Shown here in pieces: positions 62,976 to 64,000 of a DNA stretch of 64,000 bases. The notes under the pieces were generated by a model that was given only the letters and a program-made list of their open reading frames with translations, did not search any database and had not been told where the DNA came from. Source of the DNA: Calditrichota bacterium (lineage in GTDB: Bacteria > CLD3); NCBI GenBank assembly GCA_008501735.1, contig QQUF01000035.1:148468-212467 (forward strand). The letters run 5' to 3'. Position numbers and translations under genes: made by a program. Every line of letters begins with the position of its first letter. Position 1 is the first letter of the stretch.

Positions 62976-64000
62976 TTACTTTAAGAGTAACATTTTCTTA
63001 GTCTGTTTGTAGCCGCTTTCTGTTTGCAATTTGTAGAAATAAATTCCACTCGCAACAGAATTTCCTTTTGAATTTGTTCCATTCCAAACAACTTTGTTTT
63101 GTCCGAATTTTGCAACACCATCAAAGAGCGTATTTACAAGTTGCCCTTTCACATTAAAAATTGAAACAGTAACATTTTCCTCTTGCGGTAAAACAAAAGC
63201 AATTTGTGTACTTGGGTTAAAAGGATTAGGGAAGTTTTGTTTTAAGCTGTAAGAAATTGGAGAAGTAAAATTAAATTCATCTTCCAAACCAACTGTTGGG
63301 TCCCACCAAGCATCAATTTTCAAAAGCAAAGTACTAAGAGGAGTAAGCAATCCAGGATTTGCTGTTATTGTGATTCCACCTACTTCAAACCCTGAAAGAA
63401 CTGTTTTAAAGTTTGGTTCATCTCTTACAACAATCGCAGGAGCAAGGTTTCCAATTGTTCCGAATTGAGCGACAATAATTCCGCTTGAAACTGTCAAGCC
63501 ATCTCTTTGATTTTGAGTTGGTGTACTAATACTATAAATTTTTCCGTCTCCAACAGGATGTGAAGAATTTCCTTTTAAGAAACTTGCAGTTGTTCCGCTA
63601 ATGTCAGCAACTCCACCTAAGTAATTGTCTGCAAAAGAAGTTCCTTGAACTGCATTTGCAACATCAACTCCAGTTAAGAAAAGATTTCCACCTTGAAGCA
63701 AAAATGCTTCGAGTTCAGTTAAGTTTGCAGAAGTTAAAGCAGTGTTATCTTCCCAACCTGTAAACCAAATTATGTTTCTGCTAAGCAGAGAGTTAAACTC
63801 AGTTTGAGTTGGCTCTCCGTCAGTTTCGACATTCCAGTAACGGTAACTTAAACCGCCTTCGTCCATTGCTGCAAAATATTCTTCTTCGATTGTGTCTCCA
63901 CCATCGTCATCAACAAGGAAAAAGTCAATTCTTGGAACCGAGTAAGTAACCGAAACAGGATTTCAACCTGAGTTTAAAGAAGTGTCTGGAAAAACAGTTG
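62976..64000 (-). CDS. secreted protein with a C-terminal sorting domain, in-frame TGA near the window edge (partial)
   Basis: The frame is open to the right edge except for a TGA at 63963-63965. From the next ATG (63866) 296 residues remain, but coding character continues upstream: VPRIDFFLVDDDGG (codons before the ATG) is a conserved domain start in such proteins, and TVFPDTSLNSG precedes the TGA in the same frame. The domain has IIWFTGWEDN and GGNLFLTGVD; the C-terminal 80 residues (NFPNPFNPSTQIAFVLP; KVVWNGTNSKG) are the sorting domain. The TGA may be a mutation, an assembly error or recoding; see findings. Confidence 0.7.

Noticed and set aside
63920..63965. Selenocysteine at the TGA at 63963-63965
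   Set aside because: No stable stem with a GGU-containing loop is seen at the expected distance, and the motif NSG-x-NPV has no evident redox context. Kept only as an anomaly.

Overview
This 64 kb window is a strongly AT-rich piece of a bacterial chromosome, most likely from the Fibrobacterota-Chlorobiota-Bacteroidota (FCB) superphylum, near Ignavibacteria, Kapabacteria or a related candidate lineage. The reasons are five or six secreted proteins with type IX-secretion-like C-terminal domains (the 'NFPNPFNPTTT ... GSVVWNG ... SGVYFYRL' type), CotH, lamin-tail and FG-GAP proteins, a ferredoxin-dependent 2-oxoacid oxidoreductase, a PSP1/RicT-like protein and a type IV pilus locus. The assignment is an inference from protein style, not from a marker gene. 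TAA, TAG and TGA all end genes here, including several ATGA overlaps, so the standard code applies.

Layout. 1-8.95 kb, minus strand: type IV pilus locus (prepilin peptidase, sigma54-type promoter, pilA, pilT, three pilin-like proteins, pilM-N-O-P and the 5' end of a secretin gene). 9-21.2 kb: housekeeping genes (rlmN, recR, holB, PSP1 gene, metG, antiporter, FAD oxidase), with two AT-rich likely accessory genes, a SIR2-domain protein and a HEPN-motif protein. 21.3-25.3 kb: LEA14-like lipoprotein and a two-polypeptide 2-oxoacid:ferredoxin oxidoreductase. 25.4-37 kb: envelope and secreted proteins (Spy-like protein, lipoprotein, two CotH paralogues sharing a 1.3 kb identical segment, FG-GAP protein, subtilase, beta-barrel protein). 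37.3-39.5 kb: carbonic anhydrase, DUF3124 lipoprotein, esterase. 39.9-44.4 kb, minus strand: dnaN-recF-dciA-gyrB. 44.5-46.0 kb: a tetraheme cytochrome/5'-nucleotidase-like lipoprotein with an in-frame TGA that looks like selenocysteine. 46.2-56.9 kb, plus strand: PfkB kinase, ispF, DedA, lipoprotein, then a tightly coupled gltX-purF-asnB-glycosyltransferase-flippase run. 56.9-58.1 kb: tRNA-Arg(CCU), an NTF2-like gene and a DnaA-box cluster that looks like oriC. 58.1-64 kb: comF, a lamin-tail-repeat protein, a TPR protein with a histidine-kinase dimerisation helix but no ATPase, and a secreted protein cut by the window end.

How the genes work together. The pilus genes encode the inner-membrane alignment complex, pilins, retraction motor and peptidase; no pilB or pilC is present here. 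The dnaN-recF-dciA-gyrB operon and the DnaA-box cluster 13 kb away suggest proximity to the replication origin, with dnaA elsewhere. The two cotH genes share not only coding sequence but also a leader layout: a TGTAC-N6-GTACA palindrome about 127 bp before the start codon and a sigma54-like element about 50 bp before it.

The strongest candidate for something new is the probable selenoprotein at 44490-46007. An in-frame UGA sits where I expect a cysteine in an EPCGC motif. It is followed at 18 nt by a hairpin loop GGUCUU on a perfect 6-bp stem, the arrangement of a bacterial SECIS element.
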